In this document: one piece after another, positions 18,844-26,432 of the stretch
How the letters are laid out: each line of letters opens with the position of its first letter
How positions within the stretch are numbered: position 1 is the first letter of the stretch
NCBI RefSeq assembly: GCF_001441535.1
Contig: NZ_LMAU01000003.1
Location: 434,001 to 498,000 of the forward strand
Direction of reading: 5' to 3'
Length of the DNA stretch: 64,000 bases
Source of the DNA: Tsuneonella troitsensis
Lineage (GTDB): Bacteria > Pseudomonadota > Alphaproteobacteria > Sphingomonadales > Sphingomonadaceae
The notes under the pieces: generated by a model
Databases searched by the model: none
What the model was told of the DNA's origin: nothing
What the model saw: the letters and a program-made list of their open reading frames with translations, nothing else
Made by a program: the position numbers and the translations under genes

Positions 18844-18880
18844 CCTGCCCCACTAGACGTAACGGGAACGAAGTCCGGTT

Positions 18881-20038
18881 TCAGTCGGTCTCGGTCAGGC
18901 TTGGCCGGCCACGCCGAAACGGCCAGATGTGTTGACTGACATATCCGTCCGGCGCCTTCACCCCGGAAACACCGTACCCGGACGGCCAGCGTTCTGGCGG
19001 AAGGTGGTGCGTGCCGAACCAGCGATCGATCATCGGCAGATGAACGGCAAAGTTCCGGTCGCGCGCCTCGTCTTCGATGCCGTGGTGCCAGTGATGGAAC
19101 CGCGGCATGGCGATCCAGCGCTCGAGCCAAGCCGACGTCGGTTCGAAATTCGCGTGAATGAAAACCGCGTGGAGCGACACGAACCCGAGGTATGCAAAGA
19201 TAGCCGACTGCTCGAACCCGAGAACGACCAACGGCAGCAGGACCAGTCCGCGGGTGACGATCACGTCCACCAAATGAAGTCTCGATCCCGCGATCCAGTC
19301 CATCGCCTCGACCGAGTGATGCACCTGGTGGAATCGCCATAGCAACGGCACCGCGTGGAAGGCGCGATGCACACCGTACTGCGCCAGATCTGCGACTAGC
19401 ACGCAAGCCGCGAACTGGACGATGAGCGGAAGGCTCCGCACCAACGTCTGGAGGGACGGAATGGCCAGAGCCTCGCCGACCGATACCGCTGGCACCAGCA
19501 CCAGCACGCTCATCAGCTGAACAAGCGCATGGCTCATGAAGAAATACTGGAAATCGGTCAGCCATCCCGGTCGAAACGGCCCCTGATCTCGTCGCAACGC
19601 GAACGCTCTTTCGAGCGGCACGAACAGTGCGACCGAGCTAATTACCCCCAGGATGAACCAGTCCAACCCGATGTAGAACGAAGTTTTGGAGCCTCGCGGT
19701 ATTTCCACGCCGCCCGCGCCGAGCAGCAAAGACAGCGCGGCAAGCGCAAGACCCGCAAGCCCCAAGGCCTTCTTGCGCCTCAGCAGAAGGGACAGCGCGG
19801 ATAATGCCAGGACCGCAAATATCGCGATGTCGATCGCGGCGCGCACCAGCTCGAGCGGGTAGACCCCGCGCAGATCGGGAAGCGTCAGCCATTGGGGAAA
19901 GTGGAGGCACAGCACCGCTGCCACGCACAAAAGCCCGAGGCCGACGGCCAGTATGCCGCTGATCCAGCCGCTACCGAACCTGCGAGGCGATTGATCGGAA
20001 AAGATCCGGGCGAGGACACGTTCGGCCTGCAGTGCCAT
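18881..20038 (-). CDS. Sterol desaturase / fatty acid hydroxylase family protein
   Basis: 385 residues. The N-terminal half has several membrane helices (ILAVGLGLLCVAAVLCLHF, AIDIAIFAVLALSALSLLL, and others). The C-terminal half carries the di-iron histidine clusters of the family: HRAFH, HQVHHSVE and HHWHHG. The family performs O2-dependent hydroxylation or desaturation of membrane lipids, including ceramide-like, sterol and carotenoid substrates. In a sphingolipid- and carotenoid-making lineage, a lipid or carotenoid hydroxylase is plausible, but the long N-terminal membrane extension does not match CrtZ. Substrate is unknown. It appears monocistronic. Confidence 0.85.
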   Translation of the reverse strand: MALQAERVLARIFSDQSPRRFGSGWISGILAVGLGLLCVAAVLCLHFPQWLTLPDLRGVYPLELVRAAIDIAIFAVLALSALSLLLRRKKALGLAGLALAALSLLLGAGGVEIPRGSKTSFYIGLDWFILGVISSVALFVPLERAFALRRDQGPFRPGWLTDFQYFFMSHALVQLMSVLVLVPAVSVGEALAIPSLQTLVRSLPLIVQFAACVLVADLAQYGVHRAFHAVPLLWRFHQVHHSVEAMDWIAGSRLHLVDVIVTRGLVLLPLVVLGFEQSAIFAYLGFVSLHAVFIHANFEPTSAWLERWIAMPRFHHWHHGIEDEARDRNFAVHLPMIDRWFGTHHLPPERWPSGYGVSGVKAPDGYVSQHIWPFRRGRPSLTETD

Positions 20039-20185
20039 TGCGGCTTGTCCCCAACATCTCCGAGCCTTGCGGACACGTACCCGAATCCAGCACGGCGGCC
20101 AATTCCGCGTGCGTGGAAATCGATTCGAGATAGGAAATTCGGGCGGTCACGGTCGGTAGCGAAGCTACGAAACCGTTGAAGCCAC

Positions 20186-20262
20186 TGGTCGGGACGAGAG
20201 GATTCGAACCTCCGACCCCCACACCCCCAGTGTGATGCGCTACCAGGCTGCGCTACGTCCCG
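20186..20262 (-). tRNA. tRNA-Pro(GGG)
   Basis: A 77-nt cloverleaf with encoded CCA. The acceptor CGGGACG pairs with CGTCCCG, the D-arm is GCGCAGCCTGGTAGCGC, the anticodon loop CTGGGGG gives anticodon GGG, and the T-loop is GTTCGAATC. It stands alone between the desaturase-family gene and yajC. Confidence 0.95.
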
Positions 20263-20433
20263 AGCCAGTGGAGGCGCGCCTATAGGTTGCGACTTTGCGC
20301 AAGGCAAGCGGGCCGATGCGGGACCGTAATTTGCCCTTGCGAGACGATGCTGCTAGGCGCGCGCCCATTGCCGCCGGCGGGTTCGTACCCATCTTGCCGG
20401 CGCTTCTCATTGTTCGAACGGACCGACAAGACG

Positions 20434-20757
20434 ATGCTCGATATTCTCGCCGCCGCGGCTGGCGCCGAAGCGCCCCCGGTTTGGATCAGCTGGCTGCCCA
20501 TCGTCGGCATGATCGCGATCTTCTGGTTTCTCCTGATCCGGCCCCAGATGCGCCAGGCCAAGGCACACCGTGAGAAAGTGGCCGGTTTGAAGAAGGGCGA
20601 TCAGGTGGTCACTGCCGGCGGACTCGTCGGCAAGGTTCTCAAAGTCGACGACCATTACGTCGATCTCGAACTGGGCCAGGGCGTCAAGGTCAAGGCGGTC
20701 AAGCACACGATCGGCGACGTGATCCCGCCGGGCGGCACCGCCGCCGCTAACGACTGA
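20434..20757 (+). CDS. yajC: Preprotein translocase accessory subunit YajC
   Basis: 107 residues from the ATG at 20434; the longer frame to 20287 adds nothing YajC-like. It has one transmembrane helix (PVWISWLPIVGMIAIFWFLLI) followed by the family motif RPQMRQAKAHREKVAGLKKGDQVVTAGGLVGKV. YajC associates with SecDF in the inner membrane holotranslocon. It sits 18 nt upstream of secD, giving the usual yajC-secD-secF operon. Confidence 0.95.
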   Translation: MLDILAAAAGAEAPPVWISWLPIVGMIAIFWFLLIRPQMRQAKAHREKVAGLKKGDQVVTAGGLVGKVLKVDDHYVDLELGQGVKVKAVKHTIGDVIPPGGTAAAND

Positions 20758-20775
20758 TCAGGACGCTCGTCGCTC

Positions 20776-22374
20776 ATGCTCGATTTCCCGCGCTGGAAGA
20801 GAATTTGGCTGTGGAGCCTGCTCCTCGTCGTCGCGCTCGCCTCGCTCCCCTCGCTCGCTTCGCTCTCGGGAGTGAAGTGGCCCGAGGAGTTGCCCGATCC
20901 GGCCATCAACCTTGGTTTGGACCTTGCCGGTGGCAGCCACATCCTGCTTGAGGCCGATACCAGCCAGATCGGCGCTCAGCGCCTTGAATCGATGGAAGAA
21001 TCGGTCCGCACCGCGATGCGCACCGCCGAGCCTTCGATCCGCGTCGGCGACGTTTCCACGAACGACGGCCGTCTCAGCTTCATGGTCGAGAGCGCGGCCG
21101 ATGTGGACCGGGCGCGCGAGCTCTTGCTACCGCTCGTCAACGGCACCGGGATGGTGCGCGAATGGTCGCTGTCGGTTGTCGACGAGACGCGCTTCGTCCT
21201 CACGCCGACCCAGCAGGGCCTCGACGCCGCGCTCGACCAGGCGATGGACAGTGCCAAGGACGTCATCGACCGCCGCATCAACGCGATCGGTACCCTCGAA
21301 CCGACGATCATCCGCCAAGGCGAAAACCGCATCGTCGTTCAGGCGCCGGGCCAGCAGGATCCCGAAGCGCTCAAGGCGCTGATCGGCCAGACCGCGAAGC
21401 TGGAATTCAAGCTGGTCGACATGAACGCGCTGCCCAGCGACGTTATGGCCGGCAACGCGCCTCCGGGAAGCCAGATCTATCCCTACGCGGCCGATTCTCC
21501 GAATGCCGGCCAATTCATCGCGGTGCGCCGCCTGGGCGGTATCCAGGGCGACAATCTCGTCGGCGCCCAGCAGGGCTTCGATTCGCGTGACAACACGCCC
21601 GTGGTCAACATCCAGTTCGACCAGCAGGGCGCTGCCAAGTTCGCCCGCCTGACGACCGAGAATGTGAACAAGCCGTTCGCGATCATCCTCGATGGCAAGG
21701 TCCTGTCGGCACCCAACATCAACGAACCCATTCGCGGCGGCACCGCGCAGATCAGCGGCGGCTTCACGGTCGAGAGCGCCAACCAGCTCGCGATTTCGCT
21801 TCGATCCGGCGCTTTGCCGGTCGATCTTACCGTGATCGAGGAGCGCACCGTCGGTCCTGATCTTGGTGCGGACTCGATCCGTGCCGGCCTGATCGCGATG
21901 GGCATCGGCACCGGGTTGGTGCTCGTCCTGATGTTCTTCACGTACGGTCGCTTCGGTCTTTATGCGGACATCGCGCTCGTCCTGAACGTTCTGATGATCA
22001 TGGGCATCATGGCCGTGATGAACGCTACGCTGACGCTGCCCGGCATCGCGGGCTTCGTCCTGACCATCGGCGCCGCCGTCGATGCCAACGTGCTGATCAA
22101 CGAACGCATTCGCGAAGAGCGACGAAAGGGGCGACCGGTCCATTCCGCGATCGAGAACGGCTACAGGGAAGCGAGCCGGGCGATTTTCGACGCGAACATC
22201 ACCAACGTGATCGCCGCGATGCTGTTGTTCCTCTTCGGCCAGGGGCCGGTGAAGGGCTTCGCGGTCGTGCTCGTCATCGGCATCATCACTTCGGTGTTCA
22301 CCGCGGTGACCCTTACCCGCATGTGGGTTGCAGGCTGGCTTCGCCGGACCCGCCCCGCCGACATCAACATCTGA
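20776..22374 (+). CDS. secD: Protein translocase subunit SecD
   Basis: 532 residues. It has an N-terminal membrane helix, INLGLDLAGGSHILLE (the D1 motif), a large periplasmic domain, and a C-terminal RND-like block of five helices beginning LGADSIRAGLIAMGIGTGLVLVLMFF. This block contains TLPGIAGFVLTIGAAVDANVLINERIREE, the conserved motif with the proton-path Asp. With SecF it uses proton motive force to pull translocating proteins into the periplasm. Second in yajC-secD-secF. Confidence 0.97.
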   Translation: MLDFPRWKRIWLWSLLLVVALASLPSLASLSGVKWPEELPDPAINLGLDLAGGSHILLEADTSQIGAQRLESMEESVRTAMRTAEPSIRVGDVSTNDGRLSFMVESAADVDRARELLLPLVNGTGMVREWSLSVVDETRFVLTPTQQGLDAALDQAMDSAKDVIDRRINAIGTLEPTIIRQGENRIVVQAPGQQDPEALKALIGQTAKLEFKLVDMNALPSDVMAGNAPPGSQIYPYAADSPNAGQFIAVRRLGGIQGDNLVGAQQGFDSRDNTPVVNIQFDQQGAAKFARLTTENVNKPFAIILDGKVLSAPNINEPIRGGTAQISGGFTVESANQLAISLRSGALPVDLTVIEERTVGPDLGADSIRAGLIAMGIGTGLVLVLMFFTYGRFGLYADIALVLNVLMIMGIMAVMNATLTLPGIAGFVLTIGAAVDANVLINERIREERRKGRPVHSAIENGYREASRAIFDANITNVIAAMLLFLFGQGPVKGFAVVLVIGIITSVFTAVTLTRMWVAGWLRRTRPADINI

Positions 22375-22389
22375 CCGGAGGCCAGGCGC

Positions 22390-23373
22390 ATGAAACTCAT
22401 CAAGCTTGTCCCCGACGATACCAACATCGGCTTTCTGAAGTGGCGCGTGCCGTTCTTCGTGGTCAGCGGGATACTGATCGCGGCAAGCTGGGCGCTGGTT
22501 CTTTTCCAGGGGCTCAATTTGGGCGTCGATTTCGTCGGCGGGCAGATGATCCGCACGACGTTCGTCGGGCAGGCGGAAGCCCCCGTACCGCAGATGCGCG
22601 AGACGATCGCTCGGCTCGGGTATGGCGACCCCATCATCCAGCGGTTCGGTGCGGAGAACGAAGCCTCGATCCGGATGAAGTTGCCCGAGGGTTCGGAATC
22701 GCAGCCCGATCTCGCCAACACCATGGCCGACCGGATTACCGGTGCCTTGCGCGCCGATTTTCCCGGCGTACGGATCGACGGCGTGGACTCGGTCTCGGGC
22801 AAGGTTTCGAGCGAGCTGTTCCGAACCGGTCTCCTCTCGCTTCTGCTGTCGATGATCGCGATCTCGATCTACATCTGGGTGCGGTTCGAGTGGCAGTTCG
22901 GTGTCGGCGCGCTGTTCGCGCTGTTCCACGACGTGTCGCTGACATTGGGCTTTTTCGCGCTGACCCAGCTCGAATTCGACCTCAACATCGTCGCGGCGAT
23001 TCTCACCATCATCGGCTACTCGCTCAACGATACGATCGTCGTGTACGACCGGATTCGCGAGAACCTGAAGAAATTCCGCAAGATGCCGGTGCCCGAACTG
23101 CTCGATCTGTCGGTCAACGAAACTTTGTCGCGTACGGTGATGACCAACCTGTCGCTGCTGATCGCGCTGGTTCCGCTGCTGTTCTTCGGCCCGGCCAGCC
23201 TGTTCGGCATGACCGCCGCGATCACGCTGGGTATCTTCGTCGGCACCTACAGCTCGATCTACATGGCCGCGCCGCTGCTGATCTGGCTGGGAGTCAAGTC
23301 GGACAGCTTCGTTCACACGACCGACGGACCGGACAAGGCCGAGCGCATCGCGCGAGGCGAAGTTCAGACCTGA
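22390..23373 (+). CDS. secF: Protein translocase subunit SecF
   Basis: 327 residues. An N-terminal helix leads to GLNLGVDFVGGQMIRT (the D1-like motif), a short periplasmic domain, and five helices with FDLNIVAAILTIIGYSLNDTIVVYDRIREN, the conserved SecF D/R motif. It partners SecD in the inner membrane. It begins 15 nt after secD. Its last 10 bases overlap the end of the convergent glycosyltransferase gene, so there is no room for a terminator between the operons. Confidence 0.97.
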   Translation: MKLIKLVPDDTNIGFLKWRVPFFVVSGILIAASWALVLFQGLNLGVDFVGGQMIRTTFVGQAEAPVPQMRETIARLGYGDPIIQRFGAENEASIRMKLPEGSESQPDLANTMADRITGALRADFPGVRIDGVDSVSGKVSSELFRTGLLSLLLSMIAISIYIWVRFEWQFGVGALFALFHDVSLTLGFFALTQLEFDLNIVAAILTIIGYSLNDTIVVYDRIRENLKKFRKMPVPELLDLSVNETLSRTVMTNLSLLIALVPLLFFGPASLFGMTAAITLGIFVGTYSSIYMAAPLLIWLGVKSDSFVHTTDGPDKAERIARGEVQT

Positions 23374-24566
23374 GGTTCTTCGTCGAGCAATCGGGCGTAA
23401 TGGTCGGCCAGCGCTGCGGCGTTGGCCTGCCAGCTGAAACGTTCGGCAGTCGCAGCGACCGCCTCTCGCATCGGAGGGTCGGCGAGTAGTGCGCGCACTC
23501 CCGCTGCGATTGCCGCAGTAGTGCGGTCGACTATGCGGCCCGCCTCAGGCTCGGTCACCACCTCGCGCGCGCCGCCGGCGTCGGTAATGACCAGCGGCGT
23601 GCCGCAGGCGAGCGCCTCGATCCAGGCGTTTGCCAAACCCTCGCTGGCAGACGGCAGAACCATCGCATCCGCTGCCGAGAGCACCAGCGGGAGCATGTCG
23701 TGATCGAGGCTGCCGAGAAAGTGTACCCGTCCGGCGGCTCCGATGTCCGCGGTGCGCTTTCTCAGAGCGTTTTCCTCATCGCCGCTTCCGAGGAGCACGA
23801 GCACGGTATCGTCCGGCAGATCGGCGAGCGCGTCGATCACCAGCGCCTGTCCCTTGCGCGGGATCAGCGCGCCGACGGTCGCGAGGACCGGCGCCCTGTC
23901 GGGAATTTCGATGCCCAGCTCGCGGGAAAGTCGGCGGCGCAGAAGCGTATGCTGCAGCGGCCGGAAGCGGTCGCGGTCGAGACCGGTGTAGTGAATCGTG
24001 ATCTTCTCACGCGGTAGGCCGAGCGCAGCCATGTCGTGAGCGAGGGCATCGCAGACCGCGAGCATTCCGCTCGCTTTAGCACCCGCAACAAGAATCTGCG
24101 CCCGAGTGTCCGTGCGCGCCCCCCAGTAATGAATGTCTGCCCCGCGAGCCTTGATCGACAGCGGCAAGCCCAGATCGGCGGCAATCGCGGCCGCCGCGGG
24201 ACCGTCGGGGTAGAAGAACTGCGCATCGACCAAGTCGAACGGCGCATCGGTGTGCAGCTTGCGGGCGAGGGGCAGGACGGTGGTGGCGATGCGACGCGGG
24301 TTTGAGCGGGCGCCGAGCCGCGGGATCGAACGCACGATCGGTCGATGCACCGATACACCGCCCTCGACGGCGTCCATCGCCGCATCGCGAAGCGCGCGAT
24401 AGCGGCCTAGGGCGACGGGGGGGAGGACGATCGGATTGACCACGGTGACGTCCCAATCGCCGCGCGCTGCCAAGGCCTCGAGGCTTCGCGCGACGAACGT
24501 GCCGAAGCGCGGGTTCGCGGCGTTCGGATAGAGCGTCGCGATCGACAGGACGCGGCGCTTGCTCAC
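23364..24566 (-). CDS. Glycosyltransferase family 4 protein
   Basis: 400 residues from a GTG start. It has the GT-B fold with an N-terminal acceptor domain (RRVLSIATLYPNAANPRFGTF) and a C-terminal donor domain with LATVGALIPRKGQALVIDAL, MVLPSASEGLANAWIEALACG (the E-x7-E retaining-GT motif) and TPLVITDAGGAREVV. It likely adds a sugar from a nucleotide donor during surface polysaccharide or glycolipid synthesis at the cytoplasmic face. It starts 1 nt after the XRE regulator stop and so is probably translationally coupled to it. No other polysaccharide genes are adjacent. Confidence 0.88.
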   Translation of the reverse strand: MSKRRVLSIATLYPNAANPRFGTFVARSLEALAARGDWDVTVVNPIVLPPVALGRYRALRDAAMDAVEGGVSVHRPIVRSIPRLGARSNPRRIATTVLPLARKLHTDAPFDLVDAQFFYPDGPAAAAIAADLGLPLSIKARGADIHYWGARTDTRAQILVAGAKASGMLAVCDALAHDMAALGLPREKITIHYTGLDRDRFRPLQHTLLRRRLSRELGIEIPDRAPVLATVGALIPRKGQALVIDALADLPDDTVLVLLGSGDEENALRKRTADIGAAGRVHFLGSLDHDMLPLVLSAADAMVLPSASEGLANAWIEALACGTPLVITDAGGAREVVTEPEAGRIVDRTTAAIAAGVRALLADPPMREAVAATAERFSWQANAAALADHYARLLDEEPQV

Positions 24567-24567
24567 G

Positions 24568-25143
24568 TCAGAGCTTCCGCACCAGCATTTCGGCCACCGC
24601 TATCCAAGCCGGGTCTTCGACGACCTGTTGCTTCTGACCGGCTCCGACGGGAAGGACCCCGACCCGGTTCCCCTGCCGGTCGATCAGGCGTCCGAAGGCG
24701 AACCGGCCGCCCTTGCGCGGGACGAGAACGTCGCGGTTGATCGCGGTGGCGGCCTTTTCCGGGGCGATCTGTCGAAGCCAAAGCTGGTCGCCAGCCCGGT
24801 ATTCGCCTGCACTGCTCTCGATCGACAGGACCACACGAATGTCATCCCCACCTAGTTCCGTGGGCAAAAGCGCGTCGCGTTGGTTCGGCAAAGCCTCGGG
24901 CCCCTGATTGCCGAGCAGCGCCACCACTTGCGCGCGAACCGCGCCCTCGGACCGCACGAGCATCTCCGGATCGACGCCCAGCGCACTGGCGATGCGGTCC
25001 ATCCATTTGATCGACAGGTTGCGCATCCCGGTTTCGAGCCGCCCGATCGTCTGCGCGGTCGTGGGCGGGGTGCAGGCTTCGGCCAGTTCGGCCAGCGTCA
25101 TGCCTTTTTCATGGCGGATATCGCGAATGCGATTGATCATCAT
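24568..25143 (-). CDS. XRE-family helix-turn-helix regulator, candidate GTA repressor
   Basis: 191 residues; the start could be the second ATG at 25140, which has better spacing from AGGGG. Residues 1-60 are an XRE DNA-binding domain: NRIRDIRHEKGMTLAELAEA, then TTAQTIGRLETGMRNLSIKWMDRIASALGVD. The C-terminal 100 residues are beta-rich (SAGEYRAGDQLWLRQI, NRDVLVPRKGGRFAFGRLI), resembling the S24-like/LexA C-terminal fold seen in phage-type repressors, but I see no clear Ser-Lys protease dyad. It is divergent from the DUF6456 gene, and a 16-bp near-palindrome abuts its start codon, as expected for autorepression. A role like Caulobacter RogA, which represses gafYZ, is inference. Confidence 0.85.
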   Translation of the reverse strand: MMINRIRDIRHEKGMTLAELAEACTPPTTAQTIGRLETGMRNLSIKWMDRIASALGVDPEMLVRSEGAVRAQVVALLGNQGPEALPNQRDALLPTELGGDDIRVVLSIESSAGEYRAGDQLWLRQIAPEKAATAINRDVLVPRKGGRFAFGRLIDRQGNRVGVLPVGAGQKQQVVEDPAWIAVAEMLVRKL

Positions 25144-25148
25144 GACCC

Positions 25149-25193
25149 CTAACCAAATCGGTTTTTCATTTTCCTACAGGCAACCTGTTTTGG
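25149..25193. promoter_or_regulatory. Divergent XRE/DUF6456 promoter elements
   Basis: Plus strand: CTAACCAAATCGGTTT (25149-25164, core AACCAAATCGGTT nearly palindromic) lies 5 bases from the XRE start codon. ATTTTCCTACA (25168-25178) follows, then AACCTGTTTTGG (25182-25193), which ends 31 nt before the DUF6456 ATG. The holin promoter at 15125-15152 has the same 11-mer, a related AACC/TTTGG block and the same 31-nt spacing. The first site probably lets the XRE protein repress itself. Confidence 0.65.
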
Positions 25194-25224
25194 CAAGCTG
25201 CGATTCGGCCTCAGGGAGATTGTC

Positions 25225-25695
25225 ATGCGCCAACTCGTCGAACGCGAACTGACCAGCGAAGGGCCCAGGCGCCACGTCGGGGCGCGAGAAAAAAAACGAA
25301 CCGTCACCATCAACCTCGCCGAATCGCCGCTCTCCTGGCTCCATGCGCGTGGGCACCTCGACGACCGGCTGTTCGATGCAGGAGAGCGTCTGCGCGCCGA
25401 TTACGAACGCGCACAGTTGGCACCCAGCGTCACGATGCGCTGGGATCCCGTTAGGGTAAGGACGACCGGCGATACCGGACTGACGCCGGGCGAGAGGCAG
25501 ATCGCCGCGAAAGCCCGTTTCGACGGGGCGTTGGCGGCGGCGGGAAAGGGTCTGCAGGACGTGTTGTGGCGCGTCGTCTGCGCCGGAGAGACGCTGCCCG
25601 ATGCAGAGCGCGCGCTGGCCTGGCCCGCGCGCAGCGGCAAGCTCGTGCTGCGGCTGGCTCTCGATCGCGTGGCGGATTTCTACCGGATCGCCTGA
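25225..25695 (+). CDS. DUF6456 domain protein, GafA/GafZ-like candidate GTA activator
   Basis: 156 residues with GGGAG 8 nt before the ATG. The N-terminal ~35 residues are charged. Residues ~36-150 match the DUF6456 pattern: ESPLSWLHARGHLDDRLFDA, then GERLRADYERAQLAPSVTM, a basic middle, and LQDVLWRVVCAGETLPDAER with a C-terminal GKLVLRLALDRVADFY. As I recall the literature, this domain corresponds to the C-terminal part of Rhodobacter GafA and to Caulobacter GafZ, activators of gene transfer agent expression that act with RNA polymerase. It is divergent from an XRE regulator and shares promoter sequence with the GTA-type holin at 14684. Activator function is inferred. Confidence 0.75.
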   Translation: MRQLVERELTSEGPRRHVGAREKKRTVTINLAESPLSWLHARGHLDDRLFDAGERLRADYERAQLAPSVTMRWDPVRVRTTGDTGLTPGERQIAAKARFDGALAAAGKGLQDVLWRVVCAGETLPDAERALAWPARSGKLVLRLALDRVADFYRIA

Positions 25696-25714
25696 GCGAT
25701 CCGATGTGCCATAC

Positions 25715-26389
25715 TTATCGCTCGCGCGCGTCGATCGATGCAAGCGATCGGCCGGCACGCATGGTCTGGACGAGGAATATCGTGACCAGCACCGCTGCAA
25801 GACCAATGAACAGGATGTCGAACGCGCCGAGGTTCGCAACTCGGCCGACATCGGGCCCGAGCACGCCCATGGTGATCGTCAGCGCCACGAGGATGATCCT
25901 TAGCTCGGTCGGGCCGGCACCCATGTGCGACAGGGGAAACTCACCCGCGACCTTCGCGAGCAGGAACGTGTGCACCGCCAGCAGCAGATAGGCTACCACC
26001 GCGAACATCGCCACGTCCACCCTCAGATAAGGGCTCATTCCCAGTCCGCCCAGGATGAGCAGTGAAGCCAGTCCGTCGCAGCTATGATCGATGAAATAGC
26101 CGAACCGCGGCCGCTCGATCTTGCGGTAGCGGGCAATCGATCCGTCGAGAGAATCGCCGAACCAGTGGACGAAGTAGCCGATTACGCTGAGCGCCAGCCA
26201 CGCCGGATCGAAGTTGCTGAGAGCATAGCCCGCACCGATGGCGGCCGCGGCCACTAGGGCGAGCACAGTCAGCTTGTCGGGCGTGACCCATGCGGGAAGA
26301 CGCGGGCATATCCATGCAAGCAGCCGCTTCTCGCTCTCGGCCAGCACGTTGCGCTGGATGCGCCGCGGACTCTGTAACGGAACTGTCAT
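25715..26389 (-). CDS. CDP-alcohol phosphatidyltransferase family protein
   Basis: 224 residues with about six membrane helices. The family active site is present with its metal-binding aspartates: DSLDGSIARYRK followed by RFGYFIDHSCDG, matching D-x2-D-G-x2-A-R ... G-x3-D-x3-D with one extra residue in the spacer. These enzymes transfer a phosphatidyl group from CDP-diacylglycerol (or a related donor) to an alcohol. The RPRFGYFIDHSCDG variant and overall shape differ from PssA at 45850 and from typical PgsA. The alcohol acceptor is unknown, possibly inositol-phosphate- or choline-like. It is convergent with the DUF6456 gene. Confidence 0.82.
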   Translation of the reverse strand: MTVPLQSPRRIQRNVLAESEKRLLAWICPRLPAWVTPDKLTVLALVAAAAIGAGYALSNFDPAWLALSVIGYFVHWFGDSLDGSIARYRKIERPRFGYFIDHSCDGLASLLILGGLGMSPYLRVDVAMFAVVAYLLLAVHTFLLAKVAGEFPLSHMGAGPTELRIILVALTITMGVLGPDVGRVANLGAFDILFIGLAAVLVTIFLVQTMRAGRSLASIDARER

Positions 26390-26432
26390 GGGTTCGCATC
26401 GCGCGCGAAGCCGTGAACGGCAAGTGAATTAT

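Noticed and set aside
21127-23316. 729-codon minus-strand frame opposite secD and secF
   Set aside because: GC-rich third positions of secD/secF leave the antisense frame open; the product is His/Asp/Arg-rich with no signature.
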